Assembly: GCF_026339875.1 (NCBI RefSeq) | Contig: NZ_JAPEPZ010000001.1 | Coordinates: 7,936,001 to 8,000,000 of the forward strand | Direction of reading: 5' to 3' | DNA from: Streptomyces sp. NBC_01571 | GTDB taxonomy: Bacteria; Actinomycetota; Actinomycetes; Streptomycetales; Streptomycetaceae | DNA length: 64,000 nucleotides | In this document: piece by piece, positions 8,264-17,636 of the stretch | Layout: every line of letters starts with the position of its first letter | Numbering within the stretch: the first letter of the stretch is position 1 | Notes under the pieces: model-generated | What the model saw: only the letters and a program-made list of their open reading frames with translations | What the model was told of the DNA's origin: nothing | Databases searched by the model: none | Made by a program: the position numbers and the translations under genes

Positions 8264-8273
8264 TGTTCTGACA
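8264..8273. promoter_or_regulatory. Second GntR-like operator upstream of the ABC operon
   Basis: TGTTCTGACA matches the core TGTCCGGACA of the palindrome at 7266-7277 at eight of ten positions, and lies 82 bp before the first lipoprotein start. Inferred to be a regulator site. Confidence 0.45.
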
Positions 8274-8354
8274 AACCCATTGACTGGTGTGCGGACCCGG
8301 AGCTAGAACTCCCCTCAGCCGCGAAGGAGCGGCGGGAGAGAGGGTGGTCCCACC

Positions 8355-9350
8355 ATGCGTACAGCCCGAACAGCAGCAGCGGTGATAGCTGTGATCGCGC
8401 TCGCGGCCGGGTGCAGCAGCTCCGGCGGCAAGGACTCGGAGGACAAGGCGAGCGGCAGCGGGAGCGGCGGCGGCAAGGCCGCCGGTACACCCCGTCTGAA
8501 GATCGCGATGGTGACGCACTCCGGCGAGGGCGACACCTTCTGGGACATCGTCCAGAGCGGCGCCAAGGCGGCGGCCGGCAAGGACAACGTCGACTTCCTG
8601 TACTCGAACGACAAGGAAGCCAACGGGCAGGCCCAGCTCGTCCAGGCCGCGATCGACAAGAAGGTCGACGGAATCGTCGTCACCCTGGCCAAGCCCGAGG
8701 CGATGAAGGACGTACTCGCCAAGGCCGAGGCGGCAGGCATCCCGGTCGTCACGATCAACTCCGGCGCCGAGTTCTCCAAGCAGTTCGGGGCGCTCGCGCA
8801 CTTCGGCCAGGACGAGTCGGTCGCCGGTGAGGCCATTGGTGACGAACTCAACAAACGCGGTCTCAAGAAGGCCGTCTGTGTCATCCACGAGCAGGGCAAC
8901 GTCTCCCTGGAGCAGCGCTGCGCCGGCGTGAAGAAGACCTTCGACGGCTCGGTCGAGAATCTCAACGTCGACGGGACCAACGCCCCCGCCAGCCAGTCCT
9001 CCATCGAGGCGAAGCTGCAGGCGACCAAGGGCATCGACGCCGTCATCACGCTGGGCGCCCCGATCGCCGCCGTCGCGGTGAAGGCCAAGGCGGACGCGGG
9101 CAGCAAGGCCGAGATCGACACCTTCGACCTGAACGCCGAAGTGGTCAAGCGGCTCAAGGCCAAGGAGGTCGGCTTCGCCGTCGACCAGCAGCCCTACCTC
9201 CAGGGCTACGAGGCCATCGACATGCTGTGGCTCTACAAGAACAACGGCGACGTGCTCGGCGGCGGCAAGACGGTCCTCACCGGCCCGGCCATCGTCACCG
9301 AGAAGGACGCGCCGCAGCTCGAGAAGTACACCGCGCGCGGGACCCGCTGA
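8355..9350 (+). CDS. Sugar ABC transporter substrate-binding lipoprotein 1
   Basis: Extracytoplasmic binding lipoprotein of the RbsB type (periplasmic-binding protein 4 fold), 331 aa. The signal ends in the lipobox LAAGC (Cys20). A Gly/Ser-rich tether follows, then the ligand-binding domain (IAMVTHSGEGDTFWDIVQSG, GIVVTLAKPEAMKD, GFAVDQQPYLQGYEAIDMLW). A GGAGAGAGGG site precedes the ATG. It is the first gene of an operon with a paralogous binding protein, permease, ATPase and ROK protein. The adjacent inositol-dehydrogenase-like gene makes myo-inositol or a related polyol a plausible ligand. Confidence 0.9.
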   Translation: MRTARTAAAVIAVIALAAGCSSSGGKDSEDKASGSGSGGGKAAGTPRLKIAMVTHSGEGDTFWDIVQSGAKAAAGKDNVDFLYSNDKEANGQAQLVQAAIDKKVDGIVVTLAKPEAMKDVLAKAEAAGIPVVTINSGAEFSKQFGALAHFGQDESVAGEAIGDELNKRGLKKAVCVIHEQGNVSLEQRCAGVKKTFDGSVENLNVDGTNAPASQSSIEAKLQATKGIDAVITLGAPIAAVAVKAKADAGSKAEIDTFDLNAEVVKRLKAKEVGFAVDQQPYLQGYEAIDMLWLYKNNGDVLGGGKTVLTGPAIVTEKDAPQLEKYTARGTR

Positions 9351-9388
9351 TGGAGTGCATGCTCCCCGTGTTCGATACTTGGGCGTTT

Positions 9389-9411
9389 GGGGCCGGCGAG
9401 AGGCCGGCCCC
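9389..9411 (+). other. Intercistronic stem-loop
   Basis: A perfect 9-bp stem GGGGCCGGC/GCCGGCCCC with a 5-base loop lies between the two binding-protein genes. It could stabilise the upstream mRNA end or attenuate downstream transcription, keeping lipoprotein 1 in excess over the membrane subunits. Confidence 0.6.
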
Positions 9412-9490
9412 CGGGGCCTACGGAACGGCCCGCCGGGCCGCTCCGCGGGCCCCGGCGCACCAAGGAGCACAGCAAGAAGGGCACGGCCTC

Positions 9491-10495
9491 GTGGCACGGA
9501 CTCGGACCTGGGTAAGCATCGCGCTCGCAGGGGCGCTGGGAGCGTCCCTCGCGGGATGCAGCAGCACCGGCGGGAAGCGGGCCGAGGATGCCCGCAAGGC
9601 GGCGTCCGCCCAGGGCAGGGCCGCGGTGAACACGCCCAGGTGGACCTTCGCGATGGTCACCCATTCGGGCGATGGCGACACGTTCTGGGACATCGTGCAG
9701 AGCGGCGCCAAGCAGGCAGCCGTCAAGGACAACATCAACTTCCTGTACTCGCACAACGCCGAGGCGCAGCAGCAGGCGCAGCTCGTCGACGCCGCTGTGG
9801 ACAAGGGGGTCGACGGCATCATCGTCACGCTGGCCAAGCCGGACGCGATGAAGGCGGCCGTGGCGCGCGCGGAGAAGGCCGGGATCCCCGTGATCACGGT
9901 GAACTCCGGCTCCGGGCAGTCCAAGGCGTTCGGCGCGCTCACCCACATCGGCCAGGACGAGACCATCGCCGGCGAGGCGGTCGGCGACGAGCTGAACAAG
10001 CGGGGCCGCAAGAAGGCCCTGTGCATCCTGCACGAGCAGGGCAACGTCGGTCACGAGCAGCGCTGCGCCGGCGTCAAGAAGACCTTTCACGGCACCGTGC
10101 AGAACCTCTACGTCCAGGGCACCAGCATGCCGGACGTGCAGTCCTCCATCGGTGCCAAGCTCCAGGCGGACAAGTCCATCGATTCGGTCGTCACGCTCGG
10201 TGCCCCCTACGCGGACACCGCGGTCAAGGCCAGGAAGGACGCCGGCAGCGACGCCGAGGTGGACACCTTCGACCTGAACGCGAAGGTGGCCGCGGAGCTC
10301 AAGGACGGCACGCTCGGCTTCGCCGTCGACCAGCAGCCGTACCTCCAGGGATACGAGGCCGTGGACCTGCTCTGGCTCTACAAGTACAACGCCGATGTCC
10401 TCGGCGGCGGCAAGCCGGTACTCACCGGACCGCAGATCATCACCAAGGATCAGGCCGCCGCGCTGGAGGAGTACACGAAGCGGGGGACCCGATGA
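9491..10495 (+). CDS. Sugar ABC transporter substrate-binding lipoprotein 2
   Basis: A second RbsB-type binding lipoprotein, 334 aa from GTG 9491, clearly paralogous to the preceding gene: both share MVTHSG(E/D)GDTFWDIVQSG, HEQGNV and GFAVDQQPYLQGYEA. The lipobox is LAGC (Cys22). An AAGGAG-type sequence lies upstream. Its stop overlaps the permease start at 10492. Two binding proteins for one permease/ATPase pair suggests a widened ligand range or recent duplication. Confidence 0.88.
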   Translation: MARTRTWVSIALAGALGASLAGCSSTGGKRAEDARKAASAQGRAAVNTPRWTFAMVTHSGDGDTFWDIVQSGAKQAAVKDNINFLYSHNAEAQQQAQLVDAAVDKGVDGIIVTLAKPDAMKAAVARAEKAGIPVITVNSGSGQSKAFGALTHIGQDETIAGEAVGDELNKRGRKKALCILHEQGNVGHEQRCAGVKKTFHGTVQNLYVQGTSMPDVQSSIGAKLQADKSIDSVVTLGAPYADTAVKARKDAGSDAEVDTFDLNAKVAAELKDGTLGFAVDQQPYLQGYEAVDLLWLYKYNADVLGGGKPVLTGPQIITKDQAAALEEYTKRGTR

Positions 10496-11559
10496 CCGCG
10501 ACCGCACCTGCACCCGCACCCGCGCCGTCGCCCGGCACCAAGGTCGACGAGCGCCTCGTGAAGACCTCGCCGCTGCGCAAGCTCATGGGCCGGCCGGAGC
10601 TCGGCTCCGTGGTCGGCGCGATCGCGGTCTTCCTCTTCTTCGCGATCTTCGCGGACAGCTTCGTACGGGCCGCCAGCCTGAGCACGGTCCTGTACGCCTC
10701 GTCGACCATCGGCATCATGGCCGTACCGGTCGCGCTGCTGATGATCGGCGGCGAGTTCGACCTCTCCGCGGGCGTCATGGTGACCAGCTCCGCGCTGATC
10801 TCCTCGATGCTCAGCTACCAGATGACGGCGAACGTCTGGGTCGGCGTCCTCGTCTCGCTGGTCGTCACGCTCGGCATCGGCGTCTTCAACGGCGTCATGC
10901 TGACCCGCACCGACCCGCCCAGCTTCATCATCACGCTCGGCACCTTCCTGATGCTGACCGGTATGAACCTCGGCTTCACCAAGCTGATCAGCGGCACGGT
11001 CTCCACCAAGTCGATCGCCGACATGCAGGGCTTCTCCTCGGCCAAGGACGTCTTCGCCTCGACGATCACGATCGGCGGCGTCGACTTCAAGATCACCATC
11101 CTGTGGTGGCTGGCCCTGGTCGTCGTGGCCACCTGGATCCTGCTGCGCACCCGCGTCGGCAACTGGATCTACGCCGTCGGCGGCGGCGAGATGGCCGCCC
11201 GCGCGGTCGGCGTACCGGTCAACAAGACCAAGATCGGCCTCTACATGGGCGTCGCCTTCGGCGCCTGGATCTCCGGTCAGCACCTGCTGTTCTCGTTCGA
11301 CGTCGTGCAGTCCGGTGAGGGCGTCGGCAACGAGCTGATCTACATCATCGCGGCGGTCATCGGCGGCTGTCTGATCACCGGCGGCTACGGCTCCGCGGTC
11401 GGCGCGGCGGTCGGCGCGCTGATCTTCGGCATGGTGAGCAAGGGCATCGTGTTCGCCGAATGGAACCCGGACTGGTTCAAGTTCTTCCTCGGAGTGATGC
11501 TGCTCCTGGCGACCCTGCTCAACCACTGGGTCCGCAAGCGCGCGGAGGTGACGAAATGA
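10492..11559 (+). CDS. Sugar ABC transporter permease
   Basis: Integral membrane subunit of a CUT2-type (ribose/inositol-like) importer, 355 aa. A Pro/Ala-rich N terminus is followed by 8-10 transmembrane helices. The family core [12 protein letters not shown] and the loop near [16 protein letters not shown] mark the BPD_transp_2 fold. The ATG at 10492 overlaps the upstream stop (ATGA) and the end overlaps the ATPase start. One permease gene implies a homodimer. Confidence 0.92.
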   Translation: MTATAPAPAPAPSPGTKVDERLVKTSPLRKLMGRPELGSVVGAIAVFLFFAIFADSFVRAASLSTVLYASSTIGIMAVPVALLMIGGEFDLSAGVMVTSSALISSMLSYQMTANVWVGVLVSLVVTLGIGVFNGVMLTRTDPPSFIITLGTFLMLTGMNLGFTKLISGTVSTKSIADMQGFSSAKDVFASTITIGGVDFKITILWWLALVVVATWILLRTRVGNWIYAVGGGEMAARAVGVPVNKTKIGLYMGVAFGAWISGQHLLFSFDVVQSGEGVGNELIYIIAAVIGGCLITGGYGSAVGAAVGALIFGMVSKGIVFAEWNPDWFKFFLGVMLLLATLLNHWVRKRAEVTK

Positions 11560-12374
11560 CGACGGACGCGGAGAAGACGGAAGCGGCCTCCACGGAGGGC
11601 ACGGCACTCGTCGAGCTCGACGACGTCAGTAAGTACTACGGCAACATCCGCGCCCTCGAAGGAGTCTCGCTGGTGGTGCACGCGGGAGAGATCTCCTGCG
11701 TGCTCGGCGACAACGGCGCGGGCAAGTCCACACTGATCAAGATCATCGCGGGGCTGCACCAGCACGACGCGGGCACGCTGCGCATCGAGGGCGAGGAGAC
11801 CCGGCTGTCGTCCCCGCGCGAGGCGCTGGACCGCGGGATCGCCACGGTCTACCAGGATCTCGCCGTCGTCCCGCTCATGCCGGTGTGGCGGAACTTCTTC
11901 CTCGGCTCCGAGCCGTCGAAGGGCACGGGACCCTTCAAGCGCATGGACGTCGAGTTCATGCGCAGGACCACCCACGCGGAGCTGCTGCGCATGGGCATCG
12001 ACCTGCGCGACGTGGACCAGCCCATCGGCACGCTGTCCGGTGGTGAGCGCCAGTGCGTGGCGATCGCCCGCGCCGTGTACTTCGGCGCCAAGGTCCTCGT
12101 CCTGGACGAGCCCACCGCCGCGCTCGGCGTGAAGCAGTCCGGCGTCGTCCTCAAGTACGTCGCCGCCGCCCGGGACGCCGGACTGGGCGTCGTCCTGATC
12201 ACCCACAACCCGCACCACGCCTACCTGGTGGGCAACCGCTTCGTCCTCCTCAAGCGCGGCACCATGTTCGGCAGCCACACCCGCGAGGAGATCACCCTCG
12301 ACGAGCTCACCCGCCAGATGGCGGGCGGCAGCGAGCTCGACGACCTCCGCCACGAACTGGAACGCACGACGTAG
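11556..12374 (+). CDS. Sugar ABC transporter ATP-binding protein
   Basis: Cytoplasmic ATPase, 272 aa, with one nucleotide-binding domain: Walker [11 protein letters not shown]-loop in [12 protein letters not shown], signature LSGGERQ, Walker [10 protein letters not shown] and the switch His in LITHNPHHA. Most CUT2 importers (RbsA type) have two fused domains. This single-domain form matches the FrcA/actinobacterial subtype and must act as a dimer. The start overlaps the permease stop. Confidence 0.92.
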   Translation: MTTDAEKTEAASTEGTALVELDDVSKYYGNIRALEGVSLVVHAGEISCVLGDNGAGKSTLIKIIAGLHQHDAGTLRIEGEETRLSSPREALDRGIATVYQDLAVVPLMPVWRNFFLGSEPSKGTGPFKRMDVEFMRRTTHAELLRMGIDLRDVDQPIGTLSGGERQCVAIARAVYFGAKVLVLDEPTAALGVKQSGVVLKYVAAARDAGLGVVLITHNPHHAYLVGNRFVLLKRGTMFGSHTREEITLDELTRQMAGGSELDDLRHELERTT

Positions 12375-12875
12375 CCGACACGTCAGCTCCCCTCGCCCCC
12401 GGCCCGGCCCAGTGACAAGGGGCGGGGGCGAGGGGAGGCGCCCCTTCTCGGACGGGGCCGGCGGGTCCTTCCTCGGGCGGGCGTGGCAACTACGACGGGG
12501 CCGGCGGGTCCTTCCTCGGGGGCGCGGGGAACTGCGCGACAGGCCACATCGGGCCGGCGCTGGGGGACGGCCCGCGGTTTTCGTCGGGCGGGCGTGGCAT
12601 CTACGACGGGGCTGGCCCGTCCCTCCTCGGGGGCGCGGGGAACTGCGCGACAAGCCACATCGGGCCGGCGCTCGGGGGACGGCCCGCGGTTGTTCGTCGA
12701 GCGCCGCCGCCCACCCCACCGCCCCGGCCGGGCCCGCGGGGAACCGCGCGACAAGCCACAACGCGCCCCCGCCTCACAGACCGCCACCGAGGGTAACCGC
12801 ACGCAACAGCCACCCCCCGCTCCCCACGCCTCCCCGGCGAAGCAAAGCACGGCGGCGTGAGGCAGAATCGGCCCG
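12375..12875. repeat. Gene-free gap with two ~111-bp tandem repeats
   Basis: No convincing gene. Two copies of a 111-bp unit start at 12490 and 12601, each containing GGGGGCGCGGGGAACTGCGC, then GACARGCCACATCGGGCCGG and GACGGCCCGCGGTT. Partial copies lie before (about 12450) and after (GCGGGGAACCGCGCGACAAG near 12740). The GGGGCGCGGGGAACTGCGCGA core is, from general knowledge, widespread in Streptomyces intergenic DNA. A CAGAAT hexamer at 12861-12866 may be a leaderless -10 for the next gene. Confidence 0.75.
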
Positions 12876-14021
12876 ATGAGCACCTACCGCGACCTCGCAC
12901 ACCGCGGCTCCGCGCGGGCCACCGTCCTGCGGACCGTCGGGACGCGCGAGCGCCGTTCCCACCTGACGGCGCCCCGCGTCCCCACCGTCGGTATCGACAT
13001 CGGCGGTACGAAGGTGATGGCGGGCGTCGTCGACGCCGACGGCAACATCCTGGAGAAGCTCCGCGCCGAGACGCCGGACAAGTCCAAGAGCCCGAAGGTC
13101 GTCGAGGACACCATCGTGGAACTGGTCCTGGACCTCTCCGACCGGCACGACGTGCACGCGGTCGGCATCGGCGCGGCAGGCTGGGTCGACGCGGAGCGCA
13201 ACCGCATCCTCTTCGCCCCCCACCTGTCCTGGCGCAACGAACCCCTGCGCGACCGCCTCGCCGGCCGCCTCGCCGTACCGGTCCTCGTCGACAACGACGC
13301 CAACACCGCCGCCTGGGCGGAATGGCGCTTCGGCGCGGGCCGCGGCGAGGACAACCTCGTCATGATCACACTCGGCACCGGCATCGGCGGCGCGCTCCTC
13401 GAGGACGGCCAGGTCAAGCGCGGCAGGTTCGGCGTCGCGGGAGAGTTCGGCCACATGCAGGTGGTCCCCGGCGGCCACCGCTGCGCGTGCGGCAACCGCG
13501 GCTGCTGGGAGCAGTACAGCTCCGGCAACGCGCTGGTCCGCGAGGCCCGCGAACTCGCCGCCGCGGACTCCCCGGTCGCGTACGGGATCATCGAGCACGT
13601 CAAGGGCAACATCGCCGACATCACCGGCCCGATGATCACCGAGCTGGCCCGTGAGGGCGACGCCATGTGCATCGAGCTGCTCCAGGACATCGGCCAGTGG
13701 CTCGGCGTCGGCATCGCCAACCTGGCGGCCGCCCTCGACCCCTCCTGCTTCGTCATCGGCGGCGGCGTCAGCGCGGCCGACGACCTCCTGATCGGCCCGG
13801 CCCGCGACGCCTTCCGCCGCCACCTGACCGGCCGCGGCTACCGCCCCGAGGCACGCATCGCCCGCGCCCAGCTCGGCCCCGAGGCCGGCATGGTCGGCGC
13901 CGCCGACCTCGCACGCCTCGTCGCCCGCCGCTTCCGCCGCGCCAAGCGCCGCCGCGTGGAGCGCTACGAGCGGTACGAGCGCTACACCGAGTCCCGTCGC
14001 ACGACCCAGGGCACGCCGTGA
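12876..14021 (+). CDS. ROK-family sugar kinase (glucokinase-like)
   Basis: ROK (repressor, ORF, kinase) protein, 381 aa, without a DNA-binding domain and therefore probably a sugar kinase. The ATP-binding motif is GIDIGGTKVMAG (from about residue 38). The catalytic Asp is in VLVDNDANTAAW, and the ROK zinc signature is CACGNRGCWEQ with an upstream His in GHRC. A 35-residue basic N-terminal extension and a C-terminal Arg/Tyr-rich tail (ERYERYERYTESRR) are longer than in standard glucokinases. It follows the sugar ABC operon and overlaps the next gene by GTGA. Confidence 0.88.
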   Translation: MSTYRDLAHRGSARATVLRTVGTRERRSHLTAPRVPTVGIDIGGTKVMAGVVDADGNILEKLRAETPDKSKSPKVVEDTIVELVLDLSDRHDVHAVGIGAAGWVDAERNRILFAPHLSWRNEPLRDRLAGRLAVPVLVDNDANTAAWAEWRFGAGRGEDNLVMITLGTGIGGALLEDGQVKRGRFGVAGEFGHMQVVPGGHRCACGNRGCWEQYSSGNALVREARELAAADSPVAYGIIEHVKGNIADITGPMITELAREGDAMCIELLQDIGQWLGVGIANLAAALDPSCFVIGGGVSAADDLLIGPARDAFRRHLTGRGYRPEARIARAQLGPEAGMVGAADLARLVARRFRRAKRRRVERYERYERYTESRRTTQGTP

Positions 14022-14599
14022 CCGCCTCGCTGCCGCGCCAGGCGTCACCGCCGGACGAGCCGCGGCGGCCGCCGGAGGACCCGCGCCGCAAGTTCCGCCG
14101 CCGGGCCCTGACCCTGCTGATCATCGTGCTGCTCATCGGTGTCCCGGCCGGGTACCTGGTGATCTCCGCCAACCAGAGCCGCGACAGCGGCAAGCAGAAG
14201 GAGGACAAGTACTCGGCGACCGGTCTCACGGCAGGCTGGCCGTCGAAGGTCCAGCGCCGTCTCTACCAGGTGGAGATCCCGCACCCGGCCGCCAAGGTCG
14301 CGTTCTACGAGACGAACAACTGGAAGACCAGCCGCCTCTACGCGCAGTTCCAGCTCACCAACGCGGGCCTGGACACCTTCCTCGCCAGCCTGGGAGCCGA
14401 CCGGCAGGCGCTGACGAAGGACGACATCGCCATCAGCGCCCGCGACCAGAAGGTCACCGGCTGGAAGTTCTCGGTCCCCGGTCAGTGGTGGGGGCTCACC
14501 CGCAAGCAGAAGGACCCGGCGCCCACGCAGGACGTCGTGGTCAACCTGACCAATCCGACGTACCCCATGGTGTACGTCGTCTCGCGCACGGTCCCGTGA
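14018..14599 (+). CDS. Conserved membrane-anchored hypothetical protein
   Basis: A 193-aa protein with a Pro/Arg-rich cytoplasmic N terminus (1-30), one transmembrane helix (ALTLLIIVLLIGVPAGYLVI, about 31-50) and an outward soluble domain with no motif I recognise. The GTG start overlaps the ROK stop, so it belongs to that transcript. Topology suggests an envelope-associated role, but the function is unknown. Confidence 0.75.
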   Translation: MTASLPRQASPPDEPRRPPEDPRRKFRRRALTLLIIVLLIGVPAGYLVISANQSRDSGKQKEDKYSATGLTAGWPSKVQRRLYQVEIPHPAAKVAFYETNNWKTSRLYAQFQLTNAGLDTFLASLGADRQALTKDDIAISARDQKVTGWKFSVPGQWWGLTRKQKDPAPTQDVVVNLTNPTYPMVYVVSRTVP

Positions 14600-14696
14600 C
14601 GAGCTGGTCCCGGCCTTCACCGGGACCCGTTGTCAGACCCCGCCCGTAGAGTCGAAGACAACTGATTCGACCGAGGGGCGGGAGGTGACCGGACGT

Positions 14697-17636
14697 ATGG
14701 GCGAGGGAGTCCCGAGGACCGACATGACCGTGCCGGTGCGGCTCGCCGCCGTGTTCCTGCCCGCACCCCTGCCGCGTGACGGACGGATCGCTTTCTGGGA
14801 CCCGGACGGCGGGTCCCTGCCCGCCCTGGACGGCGGACCGCAGGCCTCCGCGGACAGGGGACCGTCGGCTTCCCTGGACAGGGGATCGCCCGCCTCCCCG
14901 GACACGACGGGAGCCCCGGCCTCCGCGGCCGGCCCCGCGAGTGAGCCGCCGCACGACCCGACCCGGCTCACGGTGGTACGACCGCATGGTTCCGGGGTCC
15001 GCCGGAGCACCGTCCCCGCGCTCACCCTGCCGATCGCCGACGCCCTCCCGCTGCTCGCCGGAGCCCGCCGCGACCGCGCCGCCCACCCCGCCACGGCCTG
15101 CTGGGGCGCGGCGACCCTGCACGCGCTGCGCCTCGTCGCGCGGGGCCGGCTGCTGCCCGGGCTGACACCGGAGGGCCTCGACGCCTGGCGCGCGGGCCCC
15201 CTCGACCCGGACGACATCGCCCACCTCCGCGCGGTGGCCGCAGCGCTCCCGTACGAGGGGCACGCCGCCCCCCTCCCCGGCAAGGGCCCCCTGCGGCTGC
15301 CCGAACCGGAAGCGCTGATCCGCGCCTTCCTGGACGCGGTCGCCGACACCCTGCCCCGTACCCCCGCGGCCCCCCACACCTCGGGGAAGCCCTTCGCGGC
15401 CCGCGAACCGCAGCGGCTGCCCGCCGCCCACGACTGGGCCGCAGAGGTCGCCGCGGGCATGGACGCGGGCGTACGGATCTCGCTCCGCCTTGACCTGTCC
15501 GCGTACCAGCTCTTCGACGACGGCGGGGGAGCGCGCCGCGCGGGCGCCGCCGTCGTCCAGGTGCACAGCCTCGCCGACCCCACGCTCGTCGTCGACGCCG
15601 CGGCGCTGTGGGCGGGAGAGGCCGACGCGGCCTTCGGCCCCCGCGCCCGGGTGGACGCGGCACTCGCCGTACGCCGCGCGGCCCGCGTCTGGCCACCCCT
15701 GGACCGCCTCTCCGAACAGGACGTGCCCGACGTCCTCGCGCTCTTCGAGGAGGAGCTGTCCGACCTGCTCGGCGTCGCGGCGACCCGCCTCGGCGCGGCC
15801 GGCGTCGCCGTGCACTGGCCCCGGGACCTCGCCCACGACCTGAGCGCGGCCGCGGTGGTGCGCTCCGCCCCCGGGTCGGCCACGGACGGCACGGGGTTCT
15901 TCGAGAGCGAGGAACTCCTTCAGTTCCGCTGGCAGTTGGCGCTCGGCGGGGATCCGCTCACCGAGGCCGAGATGGACGCGCTCGCCGAGGCCCACCGTCC
16001 GGTCGTCCGGCTGCGCGACCAGTGGGTGCTGGTCGACCCGGCCCTCGTACGGAAGGCCCGCAAGCGCGAACTGGGCCTGCTGGACCCGGTCGACGCGCTC
16101 TCCGTGGCGCTGGCCGGCACCGCGGAGGTCGACGGCGAGACGGTCGAGGCCGTACCGGTCGGCGCGCTCGCCGTGCTGCGCGACCGCCTGACGGCCGGCA
16201 TCACCCCCGTGGAGCCGCCACCGGGTCTCCGGGCGCGCCTGCGGGACTACCAGCTCAGAGGCCTGGCCTGGCTGGATCTCATGACCTCGCTCGGCCTCGG
16301 CGGCTGCCTCGCCGACGACATGGGGCTGGGCAAGACCATCACCGTCATCGCCCTGCACCTGCGCCGGGCCCACGCCGAACCGACCCTGGTCGTCTGCCCG
16401 GCCTCCCTGCTGGGCAACTGGCAGCGGGAGATCACCCGCTTCGCCCCGGGCGTCCCCGTCCGCCGCTTCCACGGACCCGACCGCACCCTCGACGGCCTCG
16501 ACGGAGGCTTCGTCCTCACCACCTACGGCACGATGCGCTCGGCCGCGCCCCGGCTCGCCCAGCAGGCCTGGGGCATGGTCGTCGCGGACGAGGCGCAGCA
16601 CGTCAAGAACCCCTACTCGGCGACGGCGAAGGCCCTGCGGACCATCCCGTCCCCCGCGCGGGTCGCCCTGACCGGCACCCCCGTGGAGAACAACCTCTCC
16701 GAGCTGTGGGCCCTCCTGGACTGGACGACCCCCGGCCTGCTCGGCCCCCTGAAGTCCTTCCGCGCCCGGCACGCACGCGCGGTGGAGAACGGCGAGGACG
16801 AGGAGGCGGTGGTCCGCCTGGCCCGGCTGATCCGCCCCTTCCTGCTCCGCCGCAAGAAGTCCGACCCCGGGATCGTCCCCGAGCTCCCGCCCAAGACGGA
16901 GACGGACCATCCGGTGCCGCTGACCCGTGAACAGGCCTCCCTCTACGAGGCGGTGGTCCGTGAGTCGTTGCTCGCGATCGAGACCGCCGAGGGCATCGCC
17001 CGGCGCGGCCTCGTCCTCAAGCTGCTGACCTCCCTCAAGCAGGTGTGCAATCATCCGGCGCTGTTCCTGAAGGAGGACGCGCAGACCGCCGCCCACGGGC
17101 CCGCCGCCCGCTCCGGGAAGCTGGCCCTGCTCGACGAGCTCCTGGACACCCTGCTCGCGGAGGACGGCTCGGCACTCGTCTTCACCCAGTACGTGGGGAT
17201 GGCCCGTCTGATCACCGCCCACCTCGCCGCACGCGCCGTCCCGGTGGAACTCCTGCACGGCGGCACCCCGGTTGCCGAACGCGAACGCATGGTGGACCGC
17301 TTCCAGAGCGGCGAGACCCCGGTCCTGGTGCTGTCCCTCAAGGCCGCAGGCACCGGTCTGAACCTCACCCGGGCCGGTCATGTCGTCCACTTCGACCGCT
17401 GGTGGAACCCCGCGGTCGAGGAGCAGGCGACCGACCGCGCGTACCGCATCGGCCAGACCCAGCCCGTCCAGGTCCACCGCCTCATCACCGAGGGCACGGT
17501 GGAGGACCGCATCGCCGAGATGCTCGAAGCGAAGCGGGCGCTGGCCGACGCGATCCTCGGCTCCGGAGAGGCCTCCCTGACCGAGCTGACCGACCGCGAG
17601 CTGTCGGACCTGGTCTCACTCCGGAGGTCCGAGTGA
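14697..17636 (+). CDS. SNF2-family DEAD/DEAH helicase (HepA-like)
   Basis: Large SNF2 ATPase, 979 aa, probably a nucleic-acid translocase. The N-terminal 500 residues are a poorly conserved bacterial SNF2-associated region. The ATPase core starts with the Q-like LRDYQLRGLAWL, Walker A DDMGLGKTI (about 540), DEAQHVKN (about 630), ALTGTPVENNLSELW, then helicase C with LSLKAAGTGLNLTRAG and DRAYRIGQTQPVQVHR. ATG 14697 is preferred because GGAGGTGA ends eight bases upstream; a GTG at 14685 is part of that site. It overlaps the SWIM gene by GTGA, a common bacterial pairing. Confidence 0.92.
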   Translation: MGEGVPRTDMTVPVRLAAVFLPAPLPRDGRIAFWDPDGGSLPALDGGPQASADRGPSASLDRGSPASPDTTGAPASAAGPASEPPHDPTRLTVVRPHGSGVRRSTVPALTLPIADALPLLAGARRDRAAHPATACWGAATLHALRLVARGRLLPGLTPEGLDAWRAGPLDPDDIAHLRAVAAALPYEGHAAPLPGKGPLRLPEPEALIRAFLDAVADTLPRTPAAPHTSGKPFAAREPQRLPAAHDWAAEVAAGMDAGVRISLRLDLSAYQLFDDGGGARRAGAAVVQVHSLADPTLVVDAAALWAGEADAAFGPRARVDAALAVRRAARVWPPLDRLSEQDVPDVLALFEEELSDLLGVAATRLGAAGVAVHWPRDLAHDLSAAAVVRSAPGSATDGTGFFESEELLQFRWQLALGGDPLTEAEMDALAEAHRPVVRLRDQWVLVDPALVRKARKRELGLLDPVDALSVALAGTAEVDGETVEAVPVGALAVLRDRLTAGITPVEPPPGLRARLRDYQLRGLAWLDLMTSLGLGGCLADDMGLGKTITVIALHLRRAHAEPTLVVCPASLLGNWQREITRFAPGVPVRRFHGPDRTLDGLDGGFVLTTYGTMRSAAPRLAQQAWGMVVADEAQHVKNPYSATAKALRTIPSPARVALTGTPVENNLSELWALLDWTTPGLLGPLKSFRARHARAVENGEDEEAVVRLARLIRPFLLRRKKSDPGIVPELPPKTETDHPVPLTREQASLYEAVVRESLLAIETAEGIARRGLVLKLLTSLKQVCNHPALFLKEDAQTAAHGPAARSGKLALLDELLDTLLAEDGSALVFTQYVGMARLITAHLAARAVPVELLHGGTPVAERERMVDRFQSGETPVLVLSLKAAGTGLNLTRAGHVVHFDRWWNPAVEEQATDRAYRIGQTQPVQVHRLITEGTVEDRIAEMLEAKRALADAILGSGEASLTELTDRELSDLVSLRRSE

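Noticed and set aside
12490..12780. Possible insertion sequence or CRISPR
   Set aside because: Only two full copies, no terminal inverted repeats, no transposase and no unique spacers.
14541..17477. 978-codon minus-strand frame opposite the SNF2 helicase
   Set aside because: Antisense shadow of a well-supported gene, with no motif or ribosome site.
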